Part shown: positions 9,058 to 18,984 of the stretch, piece by piece | How positions within the stretch are numbered: the first letter of the stretch is position 1 | How the letters are laid out: each line of letters begins with the position of its first letter | From: Burkholderia latens | GTDB taxonomy: Bacteria > Pseudomonadota > Gammaproteobacteria > Burkholderiales > Burkholderiaceae | Length of the DNA: 64,000 nucleotides | Assembly: GCF_902499045.1 (NCBI RefSeq) | Contig: NZ_CABVPL010000033.1 | Coordinates: 1-64,000 of the forward strand | Reading direction: 5' to 3' | Program-made: the position numbers and the translations under genes | The notes under the pieces: model-generated | What the model was told of the DNA's origin: nothing | The model's input: the letters and a program-made list of their open reading frames with translations, nothing else | Database searches by the model: none

Positions 9058-9573
9058 TCAACGAATCGGCAACGCCGTCGTCTCCTTGAAGCACTCCAGC
9101 GAAAAGCTCGTCTTCACGTCGATCACCGACGGATGGTGCAGCAGATGCTCCTGGACGAAGCGGGAAAAATGTGCCATGTCCTCGACCTGCACACGCAGCA
9201 GGTAATCCATGTCGCCCGTCATCGCGTGACACGCGACGACTTCCGGCCAGGTCTGCACGGCCGCACGGAACAGTTCCGCGTGCGTCGCCCCTGCCCGCGC
9301 GACCGTCTCGTCCGTCCGGCCCGGCGCGACGCCGCCGCGCTTCTCGAGCCGCACGCTCACGTACGCGAGCAGATCGAGCCCGAGCTTCTGCGGATCGAGC
9401 AGCGCGACGTAGCCGGTGATCACGCCCATTTCCTCCAGCCGCCGGATCCGCCGCAGGCACGGGCTCGGCGACAGGTTCACCCGCTCGGCGATCTCCTGAT
9501 TCGACAACCGGCCATTCTCCTGAAGAATCGCGAGAATTCGCCGGTCGATGGCGTCCAATTCGACCTGCGCCAT
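9058..9573 (-). CDS. Lrp/AsnC-family transcriptional regulator next to hpd
   Basis: This is a 171-residue feast/famine regulator. The N-terminal winged helix-turn-helix is clear (LDAIDRRILAILQENGRLSN, then IAERVNLSPSPCLRRIRRLE). The C-terminal RAM/ligand-binding domain includes MTGDMDYLLRVQVEDM. GGAGGG lies 7 bases upstream of the ATG at 9573, which fixes the start; the open frame continues upstream only by chance. It is transcribed divergently from hpd across a 212-base gap, so control of tyrosine catabolism is a reasonable inference, with an amino acid as likely effector. Confidence 0.9.
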   Translation of the reverse strand: MAQVELDAIDRRILAILQENGRLSNQEIAERVNLSPSPCLRRIRRLEEMGVITGYVALLDPQKLGLDLLAYVSVRLEKRGGVAPGRTDETVARAGATHAELFRAAVQTWPEVVACHAMTGDMDYLLRVQVEDMAHFSRFVQEHLLHHPSVIDVKTSFSLECFKETTALPIR

Positions 9574-9785
9574 TTTCTGCCCTCCGATGATTATTTCGAG
9601 ACCGGAAATTGCGCCATCGTAGGGACGGACAATTAAGTTCGCAAGTTTACGCTCCGCGCCGCCCGCTACACTTTGTCGCATGGACCGATGCTGCGCGCGC
9701 ACCGCCGCACGCATCGCCTTCCCCATGACACCGGCCCGAGCATCCGAGCGCCCCGGCCGATCGCAAAGCAGACAGGAGACACGGC

Positions 9786-10883
9786 ATGCAGATTCCCAAC
9801 TGGGACAACCCCGTCGGCACCGACGGCTTCGAATTCATCGAATACACCGCGCCGGATCCGAAAGCGCTCGGACAACTGTTCGAACGGATGGGTTTCACCG
9901 CGATCGCGCGCCATCGCCACAAGGACGTGACCGTCTACCGTCAGGGCGACATCAACTTCATCATCAACGCCGAACCCGATTCGTTCGCACAACGCTTCGC
10001 GCGCCTGCACGGCCCGTCGATCTGCGCGATCGCGTTTCGCGTGCAGGACGCCGCGAAGGCGTACAAGCACGCGCTCGACCTCGGCGCGTGGGGCTTCGAC
10101 AACAAGACCGGCCCGATGGAGCTGAACATCCCGGCGATCAAGGGCATCGGCGACTCGCTGATCTATTTCGTCGACCGCTGGCGCGGCAAGAATGGCGCGC
10201 AGCCGGGCGCGATCGGCGACATCAGCATCTACGACGTCGACTTCGAGCCGATCGCCGGGGCAAATCCGAACCCGGTCGGCCACGGCCTCACGTACATCGA
10301 CCACTTGACGCACAACGTGCATCGCGGCCGCATGCAGGAATGGGCCGAGTTCTATGAGCGGCTGTTCAACTTCCGCGAAGTGCGCTACTTCGACATCGAA
10401 GGCAAGGTGACAGGCGTGAAATCGAAGGCGATGACGTCACCGTGCGGCAAGATCCGCATTCCGATCAACGAGGAAGGCTCGGACACGGCCGGCCAGATCC
10501 AGGAATACCTCGACGCGTATCACGGCGAAGGCATCCAGCACATCGCGCTCGGCACGAACGACATCTACGGCGCGGTCGACGGCCTACGCAGCAAGGAAGT
10601 GAAGCTGCTCGACACGATCGACACGTATTACGAGCTGGTCGACCGCCGCGTGCCGAACCACGGCGAATCGCTCGACGAGCTGAAGAAGCGCAAGATCCTG
10701 ATCGACGGCGCGCGCGACGATCTGCTGCTGCAGATCTTCACCGAGAACCAGATCGGCCCGATCTTCTTCGAGATCATCCAGCGCAAGGGCAACCAGGGCT
10801 TCGGCGAAGGCAACTTCAAGGCGCTGTTCGAATCGATCGAGCTCGATCAGATCCGCCGCGGCGTCGTGCAGGACAAGGCCTGA
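9786..10883 (+). CDS. hpd: 4-Hydroxyphenylpyruvate dioxygenase
   Basis: The enzyme converts 4-hydroxyphenylpyruvate to homogentisate in tyrosine degradation, using a non-haem Fe(II). The 365-residue protein has the two-part vicinal oxygen chelate fold. The iron ligands can be placed: His in YIDHLTHNV (about 171), His in GIQHIALGTNDI (about 251) and Glu in FFEIIQRKGNQGFGEGNFK (about 327). AGACAGGAGACACGGC precedes the ATG. It is monocistronic, ended by a strong hairpin, and divergent from the Lrp gene. Confidence 0.96.
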   Translation: MQIPNWDNPVGTDGFEFIEYTAPDPKALGQLFERMGFTAIARHRHKDVTVYRQGDINFIINAEPDSFAQRFARLHGPSICAIAFRVQDAAKAYKHALDLGAWGFDNKTGPMELNIPAIKGIGDSLIYFVDRWRGKNGAQPGAIGDISIYDVDFEPIAGANPNPVGHGLTYIDHLTHNVHRGRMQEWAEFYERLFNFREVRYFDIEGKVTGVKSKAMTSPCGKIRIPINEEGSDTAGQIQEYLDAYHGEGIQHIALGTNDIYGAVDGLRSKEVKLLDTIDTYYELVDRRVPNHGESLDELKKRKILIDGARDDLLLQIFTENQIGPIFFEIIQRKGNQGFGEGNFKALFESIELDQIRRGVVQDKA

Positions 10884-10971
10884 CGCGAGCGGCCGGGAAG
10901 CCGGCTGGCCGTGCGAACCCGCGGCAGCCGGCAGCCACCGAGAGCAATCGGCGGCAACCGGTGACACGAAG

Positions 10972-11007
10972 AAAAAGGGCGGGAATCGCGAGATTCCCGC
11001 CCTTTTT
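10972..11007 (+). terminator. Bidirectional terminator after hpd
   Basis: A perfect stem, AAAAAGGGCGGGAATC against GATTCCCGCCCTTTTT with loop GCGA, lies about 90 bases after hpd. It can serve hpd and the leftward small gene at 11050-11244. Confidence 0.92.
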
Positions 11008-11049
11008 CGTTTTCCCGTTCCGGCGCGGCCCGGCAGCCGCGCGAACGGA

Positions 11050-11244
11050 TCAACGCACGGCCGCCTTCGGCGCGACGGCGCGCGTGGCCGCCGGCTGCGC
11101 GTCCACCTCCTGCACCGGCGCGAGCTGGCGCATCTGCGCGCCGGCTGCTGCCAGCGCGCTCGCGCCTCGCGCGTGCGCCGGGCCGGTCATCGCGAAAAAC
11201 GCGGCGGACACGATCAGAAAACTCTGGATATGACGTGTGTTCAT
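11050..11244 (-). CDS. Small exported protein, unknown function
   Basis: The product is 64 residues: a basic MNTRH start, a hydrophobic core (FLIVSAAFFAMTG) and an AHA site near residue 25, so about 39 residues would remain after export. The rest is Ala/Gln-rich with no recognised domain. AAAGGAGGT lies 5-6 bases upstream of the ATG, a near-perfect Shine-Dalgarno that supports real translation. It shares the hpd terminator and is divergent from the indolepyruvate oxidoreductase gene. No cysteine is present, so it is not a lipoprotein. Confidence 0.6.
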   Translation of the reverse strand: MNTRHIQSFLIVSAAFFAMTGPAHARGASALAAAGAQMRQLAPVQEVDAQPAATRAVAPKAAVR

Positions 11245-11359
11245 TGCACCTCCTTTAAAACTGCCGGCGCCTCCCCGGCGCGTCGAAACGAGCCGACACG
11301 ACCGGGCACCTCCGGCAGGCCGACAAGATTAACGGCATTTGAACGACGAAGGGACCGGC

Positions 11360-11383
11360 TTTACATGCTTTTACATGATGTAA
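11360..11383. promoter_or_regulatory. Tandem TTTACATG repeat with overlapping palindrome
   Basis: TTTACATG occurs at 11360-11367 and 11370-11377, exactly 10 bases apart; the second copy forms the palindrome TTACATGATGTAA (11371-11383). The elements resemble half-sites of TyrR/PhhR boxes (TGTAAA-N6-TTTACA), which control aromatic amino acid genes, although here the halves are direct repeats. The site lies in the 318-base gap between the small exported gene and the oxidoreductase gene, about 180 bases before the latter. The rest of the gap shows no gene. Confidence 0.45.
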
Positions 11384-11562
11384 CGCATCCTTCCGCGCAA
11401 TTTCATTGACGCGCCGCGGCACGCAGGCCGGTGGGCGGCGGGTTTATCCCAGTGCTACCATCACCTGAAACCGGCCAATATGCCGGCCACTGCCGACACG
11501 TTCACAAGACGTCGACGCAATCGAAGTTTTGGTGATCCCAAACTGGGTGGAGGAGACTGTTA

Positions 11563-14500
11563 ATGAATGCCCCGCTAGACGCAGACCAACGCGCGTCGCT
11601 CGAAGCCGCGCTGAAGTCCGTCACGCTTGACGACAAATACACGCTCGAACGCGGCCGCGCGTACATGAGCGGCATCCAGGCGCTCGTGCGCCTGCCGATG
11701 CTCCAGCAGGAACGCGACCGCGCCGCCGGCCTCAACACCGCCGGCTTCATCTCCGGTTATCGCGGCTCGCCGCTCGGCGGCCTCGACCTGTCGCTGTGGA
11801 AGGCCAAGCAGCACCTCGCCGCCCACCAGATCGTCTTCCAGCCCGGTCTCAACGAAGATCTCGCCGCCACCGCCGTGTGGGGCTCTCAGCAGGTGAACCT
11901 GTATCCCGGCGCGAAATACGACGGCGTGTTCGGCATGTGGTACGGCAAGGGCCCGGGCGTCGACCGCACCGGCGACGTGTTCAAGCACGCGAACTCGGCC
12001 GGCTCGTCGAAGCACGGCGGCGTGCTCGTGCTCGCCGGCGACGATCATGCGGCGAAATCGTCGACGCTCGCGCACCAGTCCGAACACATCTTCAAGGCGT
12101 GCGGGCTGCCGGTGCTGTTCCCGTCGAACGTGCAGGAATATCTGGACTTCGGGCTGCACGGCTGGGCGATGAGCCGCTATTCGGGCCTGTGGGTCGCACT
12201 CAAGTGCGTGACGGACGTGGTCGAATCGTCGGCATCGGTCGACATCGACCCGCATCGCACGGAGATCGTGCTCCCCACCGACTTCATCCTACCGGAAGGC
12301 GGGCTGAACATCCGCTGGCCGGACCCGCCGCTCGTGCAGGAAGCGCGGCTGCTCGACTACAAGTGGTACGCGGCGCTCGCGTACGTGCGTGCGAACAAGC
12401 TCGACCGGATCGAGATCGACTCGCCGAACGCGCGCTTCGGAATCATGACGGGCGGCAAGGCGTATCTCGACGTGCGCCAGGCGCTGATCGACCTCGGGCT
12501 CGACGACGAAACCTGCGCGCGGATCGGCATCCGCCTGTACAAGGTCGGCTGCGTGTGGCCGCTCGAGGCGCAGGGCGCGCAGGCGTTCGCGCGCGGCCTC
12601 GATGAAATCCTGGTCGTCGAGGAAAAGCGCCAGATTCTCGAATACGCGATCAAGGAAGAGCTGTACAACTGGCCCGATGCGCAGCGCCCGCGCGTATTCG
12701 GCAAGTTCGACGAAAAGGACGGCGCCGGCGGCGAATGGTCGGTGCCGATGGGCAACTGGCTGCTGCCCGCGCACTACGAGCTGTCGCCGGCGATCATCGC
12801 GAAGGCGATCGCGACGCGCCTAGACAAGTTCGAGCTGCCGTCCGACGTGCGTGCGCGCATCGCCGCACGGCTCGCGGTGATCAACGCGAAGGAAATGGCG
12901 CTCGCGAAGCCGCACGTGCAAACCGAGCGCAAGCCGTGGTTCTGCTCCGGCTGCCCGCACAACACGTCGACCAACGTGCCGGAAGGCTCTCGCGCGATCG
13001 CCGGGATCGGCTGCCACTACATGACCGTGTGGATGGACCGCAACACGAGCACCTTCAGCCAGATGGGCGGCGAAGGCGTGCCGTGGATCGGCCAGGCACC
13101 GTTCACCGACGAGAAGCACGTGTTCGCGAACCTCGGCGACGGCACCTATTTCCATTCGGGGCTGCTCGCGGTGCGCGCGGCGATCTCGTCGAAGGCGAAC
13201 ATCACCTACAAGATCCTCTACAACGACGCGGTCGCGATGACGGGCGGCCAGCCGGTCGACGGCGTGCTGACGGTGCCGCAGATCACGCATCAGCTCGCGT
13301 CCGAAGGCGCGAAGAAGATCGTGATCGTCACCGACGAGCCGGAGAAGTACGACAGCCAGAAGGCGTTGCTCGCGCCCGGCGTGACGGTCCATCACCGCGA
13401 TCAGCTCGACGACGTGCAGCGCGAGCTGCGCGAGATCGAGGGCACGACGATCCTGATCTACGACCAGACCTGCGCGACCGAGAAGCGCCGCCGCCGCAAG
13501 CGCGGCACGTATCCGGATCCGGCGAAGCGCGTCGTGATCAACGATGCGGTGTGCGAAGGCTGCGGCGACTGCTCGGTGCAGTCGAACTGCCTGTCGGTCG
13601 AGCCGCTCGAAACCGAATTCGGCACGAAGCGACAGATCAACCAGTCGAGCTGCAACAAGGATTTCTCGTGCGTAAAGGGCTTCTGCCCGAGCTTCGTCAC
13701 GGTCGAAGGCGGCCAGTTAAAGAAGCCGAAAGCCGTGTCGGTCGACGGCGGGGCGCTGCCGCCGATTCCGGAGCCGACGCTGCCGGCGATCGACCGCGCG
13801 TACGGCGTGCTCGTCACGGGCGTGGGCGGCACGGGCGTCGTCACGATCGGCGCGCTGCTCGGGATGGCCGCGCACCTGGAGAACAAGGGCGTGACCGTGC
13901 TCGACGTCACGGGCCTCGCGCAGAAGGGCGGCGCCGTGATGAGCCATGTGCAGATCTCGCACGCGCCGACCGACATCCATGCGACGCGGATCGCGATGGG
14001 CGAAGCCGACCTCGTGATCGGCTGCGACGCGATCGTCACGGCCGGCGACGAATGCACGTCGCGGATGCGGCACGACGCGACGCGCGTGGTGGTCAACAGT
14101 TCGCAGACGCCGACGGCCGAGTTCATCAAGAACCCGAACTGGGCGTTCCCCGGGCTGTCCGCCGAGAACGACATCCGCGCGGCGGCCGGCGAATCGGTCG
14201 ACTTCATCGACGCGAACCGTTTCGCGGTTGCGCTGCTCGGCGACGCGATCTACACGAACCCGTTCGTGCTCGGCTATGCGTGGCAAAAGGGCTGGCTGCC
14301 GTTGACGCTCGCGTCGCTCGAACGCGCGATCGAGCTGAACGCGGTGTCGGTCGAGAAGAACCGCGCGGCGTTCGACTGGGGCCGGCGCGCTGCGTACGAT
14401 CTCGCGAGCGTGAAGCAGGCCGCGGCCGGCGACGCGCGCCCCGCGCAGGGCGCGACGGTGATCGCGCTGCACACGAAGAAGGCGGTCGATGCGCTGATCG

Positions 14501-15153
14501 CGAAGCGCGTCGAGTTTCTGACCGCGTACCAGAACGCCGCGTACGCATCGCGCTATGCGGCGTTCGTCGACAAGGTGCGGGCAACCGAACGCGCGCTCGC
14601 GGACGGCGACGCGACGCAGGAGCCGCTGACCGAAGCGGTCGCGCGCAACCTGTTCAAGCTGATGGCGTACAAGGACGAATACGAGGTCGCGCGGCTGCAG
14701 TCCGATCCGGCGTTCCTCGCGCGTCTGTCGTCGCAGTTCGAAGGCGACTGGAAGCTGAAATTCCACCTCGCGCCGCCGCTGTTCGCGAAGACGGATGCAC
14801 ACGGCCATCTCGTGAAGAAGGCGTACGGCCCGTGGATGCTGTCGGCGTTCCGGCTGCTCGCGAAGGGGAAATTCCTGCGCGGCACCGCGCTCGATCCGTT
14901 CGGCCACACCGCGGAACGCCGGACCGAGCGCGCGCTGATCGGCGAGTACGAAGCGCTGATCGGCGAAGTGCTGGCAGGGCTGAACGCAGCCAATCGCCCG
15001 CTTGCACTGGAGCTGGCGGCGTTGCCGGACGGCATTCGCGGCTACGGCCACGTGAAGGAGAACAACCTGCGCGCGGTGCGCCAGAAGTGGGACACGCTGC
15101 TCGCGAAGTGGCGTTCGCCGACGGGCGGGCAGTCAAATCAGCAGGTCGCGTAG
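11563..15153 (+). CDS. Fused indolepyruvate ferredoxin oxidoreductase (IorA-IorB type)
   Basis: The enzyme oxidatively decarboxylates aryl-pyruvates such as indolepyruvate or phenylpyruvate to aryl-acetyl-CoA, using thiamine diphosphate and iron-sulphur clusters. The 1196-residue polypeptide fuses the subunits. The N-terminal part has AGFISGYRGSPLGG; the TPP-binding region has GCPHNTSTNVPEGS (about 463) and NLGDGTYFHSG (about 523). A cysteine cluster with CEGCGDC (about 663) comes next, then the gamma-type domain with VTGVGGTGVVTIGALLG. GGAGGAGAC precedes the ATG. Making phenylacetyl-CoA would feed the paa pathway 10 kb away; that link is inference. Confidence 0.9.
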   Translation: MNAPLDADQRASLEAALKSVTLDDKYTLERGRAYMSGIQALVRLPMLQQERDRAAGLNTAGFISGYRGSPLGGLDLSLWKAKQHLAAHQIVFQPGLNEDLAATAVWGSQQVNLYPGAKYDGVFGMWYGKGPGVDRTGDVFKHANSAGSSKHGGVLVLAGDDHAAKSSTLAHQSEHIFKACGLPVLFPSNVQEYLDFGLHGWAMSRYSGLWVALKCVTDVVESSASVDIDPHRTEIVLPTDFILPEGGLNIRWPDPPLVQEARLLDYKWYAALAYVRANKLDRIEIDSPNARFGIMTGGKAYLDVRQALIDLGLDDETCARIGIRLYKVGCVWPLEAQGAQAFARGLDEILVVEEKRQILEYAIKEELYNWPDAQRPRVFGKFDEKDGAGGEWSVPMGNWLLPAHYELSPAIIAKAIATRLDKFELPSDVRARIAARLAVINAKEMALAKPHVQTERKPWFCSGCPHNTSTNVPEGSRAIAGIGCHYMTVWMDRNTSTFSQMGGEGVPWIGQAPFTDEKHVFANLGDGTYFHSGLLAVRAAISSKANITYKILYNDAVAMTGGQPVDGVLTVPQITHQLASEGAKKIVIVTDEPEKYDSQKALLAPGVTVHHRDQLDDVQRELREIEGTTILIYDQTCATEKRRRRKRGTYPDPAKRVVINDAVCEGCGDCSVQSNCLSVEPLETEFGTKRQINQSSCNKDFSCVKGFCPSFVTVEGGQLKKPKAVSVDGGALPPIPEPTLPAIDRAYGVLVTGVGGTGVVTIGALLGMAAHLENKGVTVLDVTGLAQKGGAVMSHVQISHAPTDIHATRIAMGEADLVIGCDAIVTAGDECTSRMRHDATRVVVNSSQTPTAEFIKNPNWAFPGLSAENDIRAAAGESVDFIDANRFAVALLGDAIYTNPFVLGYAWQKGWLPLTLASLERAIELNAVSVEKNRAAFDWGRRAAYDLASVKQAAAGDARPAQGATVIALHTKKAVDALIAKRVEFLTAYQNAAYASRYAAFVDKVRATERALADGDATQEPLTEAVARNLFKLMAYKDEYEVARLQSDPAFLARLSSQFEGDWKLKFHLAPPLFAKTDAHGHLVKKAYGPWMLSAFRLLAKGKFLRGTALDPFGHTAERRTERALIGEYEALIGEVLAGLNAANRPLALELAALPDGIRGYGHVKENNLRAVRQKWDTLLAKWRSPTGGQSNQQVA

Positions 15154-15244
15154 CGGAGCGCGGCGGGCGTTCGCGGTCTGAACGCCCGCCGCCGCACGGC
15201 CGGTGTCGGCGCTCAGCGCTCGACGCTCGGCGAGTTCCACAAAA

Positions 15245-15278
15245 AAAACGCCACGGAACGCTGGTTCCGTGGCGTTTT
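15245..15278. terminator. Bidirectional terminator between the oxidoreductase gene and maeB
   Basis: AAAACGCCACGGAAC (15245-15259) and GTTCCGTGGCGTTTT (15264-15278) form a perfect stem with loop GCTG, with an A run before and T run after. It separates two convergent genes. Confidence 0.92.
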
Positions 15279-15321
15279 CATTTGCGCCGCGCATCGCGCG
15301 CGGCACACGCAGCGCGCGAAC

Positions 15322-17592
15322 TTACTTCGTGTTCGCGTTCGCGGCAGCAACGGCCGTCATGTTGATGATCCGGCGCACGGTCGCGGCCGGCGTCAGGATG
15401 TGGACCGGCTTCGCCGCGCCGAGCAGGAACGGGCCGACCGTCACGCCTTCACCGCCGACCATCTTCAGCAGGTTGTACGCGATGTTCGCCGCTTCGACGT
15501 TCGGCATGATCAGCAGGTTCGCTTCGCCCGACAGCGTCGTGCCCGGGAACGCGGCCTTGCGGACCGCTTCGGACAGCGCCGCGTCGCCGTGCATTTCGCC
15601 GTCGACTTCGAGGTTCGGTGCACGCTCGCTGATCAGCTTGCGGGCTTCGGCCATCCGGCGCGACGACGCCGACGGCGCGCTGCCGAAGTTCGAGTTCGAC
15701 AGCAGCGCAGCCTTCGGCGTGATGCCGAAGCGCTCGATCTCGGCGGCGGCCTGGATCGTCATGTCGGCGAGCTGTTCGGCGCTCGGCAGCTCGTTCACGT
15801 ACGTGTCGCACAGGAACAGGTTGCGGCCCGGCAGCATCAGCAGGTTCATCGCCGCGTAATGCTCGGCACCCTGCGCACGGCCCAGCACCTGCTCGATGAA
15901 CTTCAGGTGCGTGTGGTACGTGTCGATCATCCCGCAGATCATCCCGTCCGCATCGCCCAGGTGCACGAGCATCGCGCCGATCAGCGTATTGAACTTGCGC
16001 AGCGCGGCCTTCGCGACTTCCGGCGTGACGCCGTCGCGCGCGCCGATCTCGTGGTACGCCTGCCAGTAGCGGTGGTAGCGCGTGTCGTCTTCCGGATTCA
16101 CGATCTCGAAATCGACGCCGGCCTTCAGCTTCGAGCCGATCTTCGCGAGGCGCATCTCGACGACCGACGGACGGCCGATGATGATCGGCTTCGCGATCTT
16201 CTCCAGCAGCACGAACTGCGCGGCACGCAGCACGCGCTCGTCTTCACCTTCGGCGAACACGATGCGCGCTTCCTTCTTCTTCGCGGTCGCGAACACCGGA
16301 CGCATCACCATGCCGGTGCGGTAGACGGTCGCGCCGAGCTGCTCGCGGTAGGCGTCCATGTCCTGGATCGGGCGCGTCGCGACGCCCGAGTCCATCGCGG
16401 CTTGCGCGACGGCCGGCGCGATCTTGATGATCAGGCGCGGATCGAACGGCTTCGGAATCAGGTAGTCCGGCCCGAACTCGAGCGAATGGCCTTCATACGC
16501 CTTCGCGACTTCCTCGCTCTGGTCGGTTTCCTCGGCGAGCTCGGCGATCGCGCGCACGCACGCGAGCTTCATTTCTTCCGTGATCGTCGTCGCGCCGACG
16601 TCGAGCGCGCCGCGGAAGATGAACGGGAAGCACAGCACGTTGTTGACCTGGTTCGGGTAGTCCGAACGGCCGGTCGCGACGATCGCGTCCGGGCGCACGG
16701 CCTTCGCGTCTTCCGGGCGGATTTCCGGTTCCGGGTTCGCGAGCGCCAGGATCAGCGGGCGGTCGCCCATCGTCTTGACCATGTCCTGCTTCAGCACGCC
16801 CGCGCTCGAGCAGCCGAGGAACACGTCCGCGCCGACGATCGCGTCGGCAAGCGTGCGCGCATCCGTGGTCGCCGCATAGCGCTGCTTCGACGGATCGAGG
16901 TTGCCGCGGCCTTCGTAGATCACGCCCTTCGAATCGGCGACGAGGATGTTCGACTTCGTGAGACCGAGGTTCACCAGCAGGTCCAGACACGCGATCGCGG
17001 CCGCGCCCGCGCCGGAGCACACGAGCTTCACGTCGGCGAGCTTCTTGCCGACGACCTTCAGGCCGTTCAGGATCGCGGCCGACGCGATGATCGCGGTGCC
17101 GTGCTGGTCGTCGTGGAAGACGGGAATCTTCATGCGCTCGCGCAGCTTCTGCTCGATGTAGAAGCACTCGGGCGCCTTGATGTCCTCGAGGTTGATGCCG
17201 CCGAGCGTCGGCTCGAGCATCGCGATCGCGTCGACGAGCTTGTCGGGGTCGGACTCGGACAGTTCGATGTCGAACACGTCGATGCCCGCGAACTTCTTGA
17301 ACAGGCAACCCTTGCCTTCCATCACCGGCTTCGCGGCCAGCGGGCCGATGTTGCCGAGACCGAGCACGGCGGTGCCGTTCGTCACGACGCCGACGAGGTT
17401 GCCGCGCGACGTGTACTTCTGCGCGTCGAGCGGATCGGCGTGGATCGCCTCGCACGCCGCGGCAACGCCCGGCGAATACGCGAGCGACAGATCCAGCTGG
17501 TTCGACAGCGGCTTGGTCGGCGTGACCGAAATCTTGCCGGGCTTCGGGTTCAGGTGATAAGCGAGTGCGGCCTGCTTCAGTTGTTCGTCCAT
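15322..17592 (-). CDS. maeB: NADP-dependent malic enzyme MaeB
   Basis: The 756-residue protein decarboxylates malate to pyruvate with NADP, supplying NADPH and linking the TCA cycle to gluconeogenesis. It has the two-part MaeB layout: malic enzyme domains at about residues 1-420 ([15 protein letters not shown] near 37, Rossmann [14 protein letters not shown] near 195) and a C-terminal phosphotransacetylase-like domain at about 430-756. In this family the latter is regulatory, binding acetyl-CoA, rather than catalytic. It is a single gene with a 457-base gap to pyrE upstream. Confidence 0.95.
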   Translation of the reverse strand: MDEQLKQAALAYHLNPKPGKISVTPTKPLSNQLDLSLAYSPGVAAACEAIHADPLDAQKYTSRGNLVGVVTNGTAVLGLGNIGPLAAKPVMEGKGCLFKKFAGIDVFDIELSESDPDKLVDAIAMLEPTLGGINLEDIKAPECFYIEQKLRERMKIPVFHDDQHGTAIIASAAILNGLKVVGKKLADVKLVCSGAGAAAIACLDLLVNLGLTKSNILVADSKGVIYEGRGNLDPSKQRYAATTDARTLADAIVGADVFLGCSSAGVLKQDMVKTMGDRPLILALANPEPEIRPEDAKAVRPDAIVATGRSDYPNQVNNVLCFPFIFRGALDVGATTITEEMKLACVRAIAELAEETDQSEEVAKAYEGHSLEFGPDYLIPKPFDPRLIIKIAPAVAQAAMDSGVATRPIQDMDAYREQLGATVYRTGMVMRPVFATAKKKEARIVFAEGEDERVLRAAQFVLLEKIAKPIIIGRPSVVEMRLAKIGSKLKAGVDFEIVNPEDDTRYHRYWQAYHEIGARDGVTPEVAKAALRKFNTLIGAMLVHLGDADGMICGMIDTYHTHLKFIEQVLGRAQGAEHYAAMNLLMLPGRNLFLCDTYVNELPSAEQLADMTIQAAAEIERFGITPKAALLSNSNFGSAPSASSRRMAEARKLISERAPNLEVDGEMHGDAALSEAVRKAAFPGTTLSGEANLLIMPNVEAANIAYNLLKMVGGEGVTVGPFLLGAAKPVHILTPAATVRRIINMTAVAAANANTK

Positions 17593-17744
17593 GATTGACC
17601 TGCGAGAGACATGCGGAATTTTGACGGTTCAGTACACAGCACCTTGGGCCGCGTCTGCCTGAATCGAGGGGGTGGTCGACTGCGAGACGGCGCGCGACGC
17701 GCCGGGTCGGCACGCCATCGAACCTTGGCGGGTGGCAAGAGGAA

Positions 17745-17757
17745 AGTACAAAGTACT
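17745..17757. promoter_or_regulatory. AGTAC-N3-GTACT inverted repeat upstream of maeB
   Basis: A perfect 13-base inverted repeat lies about 150 bases upstream of maeB in the maeB/pyrE intergenic gap (17593-18049). A further AGTACA occurs near 17629 and GTGTACAC near 17779. It could be a regulator site for maeB. No gene is seen in the gap. Confidence 0.3.
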
Positions 17758-18049
17758 GAACGATTTCTAAGGGTCGCCTAGTGTACACCCCCTAAATGAC
17801 CTCCGTTGGTGCAACGCCGCATGCCGCGGATCAGCATCGGACGATCGCCCCAGTTGTTTCGCGGGTGGCGAGCCGCGTGCCGAATCTGCGCGAATTCCGC
17901 CGAAAACTGGCCTGAATCGGGTAAAATAGCCGGCTACGCGCGCAGCGATGCGATCGGCCCGCCGATCGCACCCCGGCCCTTCGGGCAGGTTCCCCTTGCT
18001 GCGCCACCGGGCCCGCGCCCGCTCTTCGCTCATCACCCAAGGAATGCCC

Positions 18050-18736
18050 ATGACAGGCTACGATCGTCAGTCGATCTCGGATACGACCGCCAAAATTCTG
18101 CTCGAAGTGCAGGCGGTGCACTTCAATGCCGAAAAACCGTTCATTTTCACGTCCGGCTGGGCAAGCCCCGTCTACATCGACTGCCGCAAGCTGATCTCGT
18201 ATCCGCGCGTGCGTCGTGCACTGATGGAAATGGCGGAAACGACGATCATGCGCGACGTCGGCTTCGAGCAGATCGATTCGGTGGCGGGCGGCGAGACGGC
18301 CGGCATTCCGTTCGCGGCCTGGCTCGCGGATCGCATGATGGTGCCGATGCAGTACGTGCGCAAGAAGCCGAAGGGTTTCGGCCGCAACGCGCAGATCGAG
18401 GGTCATCTGGAAGAAGGCTCGCGCGTGCTGCTGGTGGAAGACCTGACGACCGACAGCCGCAGCAAGATCAACTTCGTCAACGCGCTGCGCACTGCGGGCG
18501 CGACGGTGAACCACTGCTTCGTGCTGTTCCACTACAACATCTTCAAGGAAAGCGTGTCGGTCCTGAAGGACATCGACGTCGACCTGCACGCGCTCGCGAC
18601 CTGGTGGGACGTGCTGCGGGTCGCGAAGGCATCGGGCTACTTCGAGACGAAGACGCTCGACGAAGTCGAGAAATTCCTGCACGCGCCGGCCGAATGGTCG
18701 GCCGCGCACGGCGGCGCAACGGCGCCGAAGGAATGA
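18050..18736 (+). CDS. pyrE: Orotate phosphoribosyltransferase
   Basis: PyrE joins orotate to PRPP to give OMP, the fifth step of de novo pyrimidine synthesis. The product is 228 residues. The N-terminal part has [20 protein letters not shown] (about 28-47). The PRPP-binding motif reads [14 protein letters not shown] (about 125-138), the variant with ED-L-TTD instead of DD-V-TAG, as in several proteobacterial PyrEs. AAGGA lies 6 bases before the ATG at 18050; an ATG at 18044 is too close to it. TAAAAT near 17921 is a possible -10. A terminator follows. Confidence 0.93.
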   Translation: MTGYDRQSISDTTAKILLEVQAVHFNAEKPFIFTSGWASPVYIDCRKLISYPRVRRALMEMAETTIMRDVGFEQIDSVAGGETAGIPFAAWLADRMMVPMQYVRKKPKGFGRNAQIEGHLEEGSRVLLVEDLTTDSRSKINFVNALRTAGATVNHCFVLFHYNIFKESVSVLKDIDVDLHALATWWDVLRVAKASGYFETKTLDEVEKFLHAPAEWSAAHGGATAPKE

Positions 18737-18782
18737 GGCCGCGCCGGCTTGCAGGCCGGCCCCCGGCCTGAAAGTGGCTCAA

Positions 18783-18815
18783 AAACCGCTCGCGTGACCG
18801 CGAGCGGTTTTTTTT
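18783..18815 (+). terminator. Terminator of pyrE
   Basis: AAACCGCTCGCG and CGCGAGCGGTTT form a perfect stem with loop TGAC, followed by an eight-T tail. It lies about 50 bases past the pyrE stop. Confidence 0.92.
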
Positions 18816-18984
18816 CGTCGGTCGATCGGGATCACGGTCGGGCCGAATCGCGGGCCGCGGCATGCGTCCTCATCGAACCCTAATGCTAGACTTGATCCAT
18901 CGCCGCCATCAGCTGCGCGGGCAACGTACAACGCCAACAATGCCGGGAGCCTCGGCCCGGCCCACGTGACGGGAGAAGCGCCAT

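Noticed and set aside
12735-15365. An 876-codon open frame overlapping the indolepyruvate oxidoreductase gene in another phase
   Set aside because: It is Arg-rich, has no domain and no ribosome-binding site, and covers a gene with clear TPP and iron-sulphur motifs. Long shadow frames are common in GC-rich DNA.
15400-17598. A 732-codon frame antisense to maeB
   Set aside because: It mirrors the codon pattern of maeB, gives Arg/His/Val-rich nonsense and has no recognisable domain.
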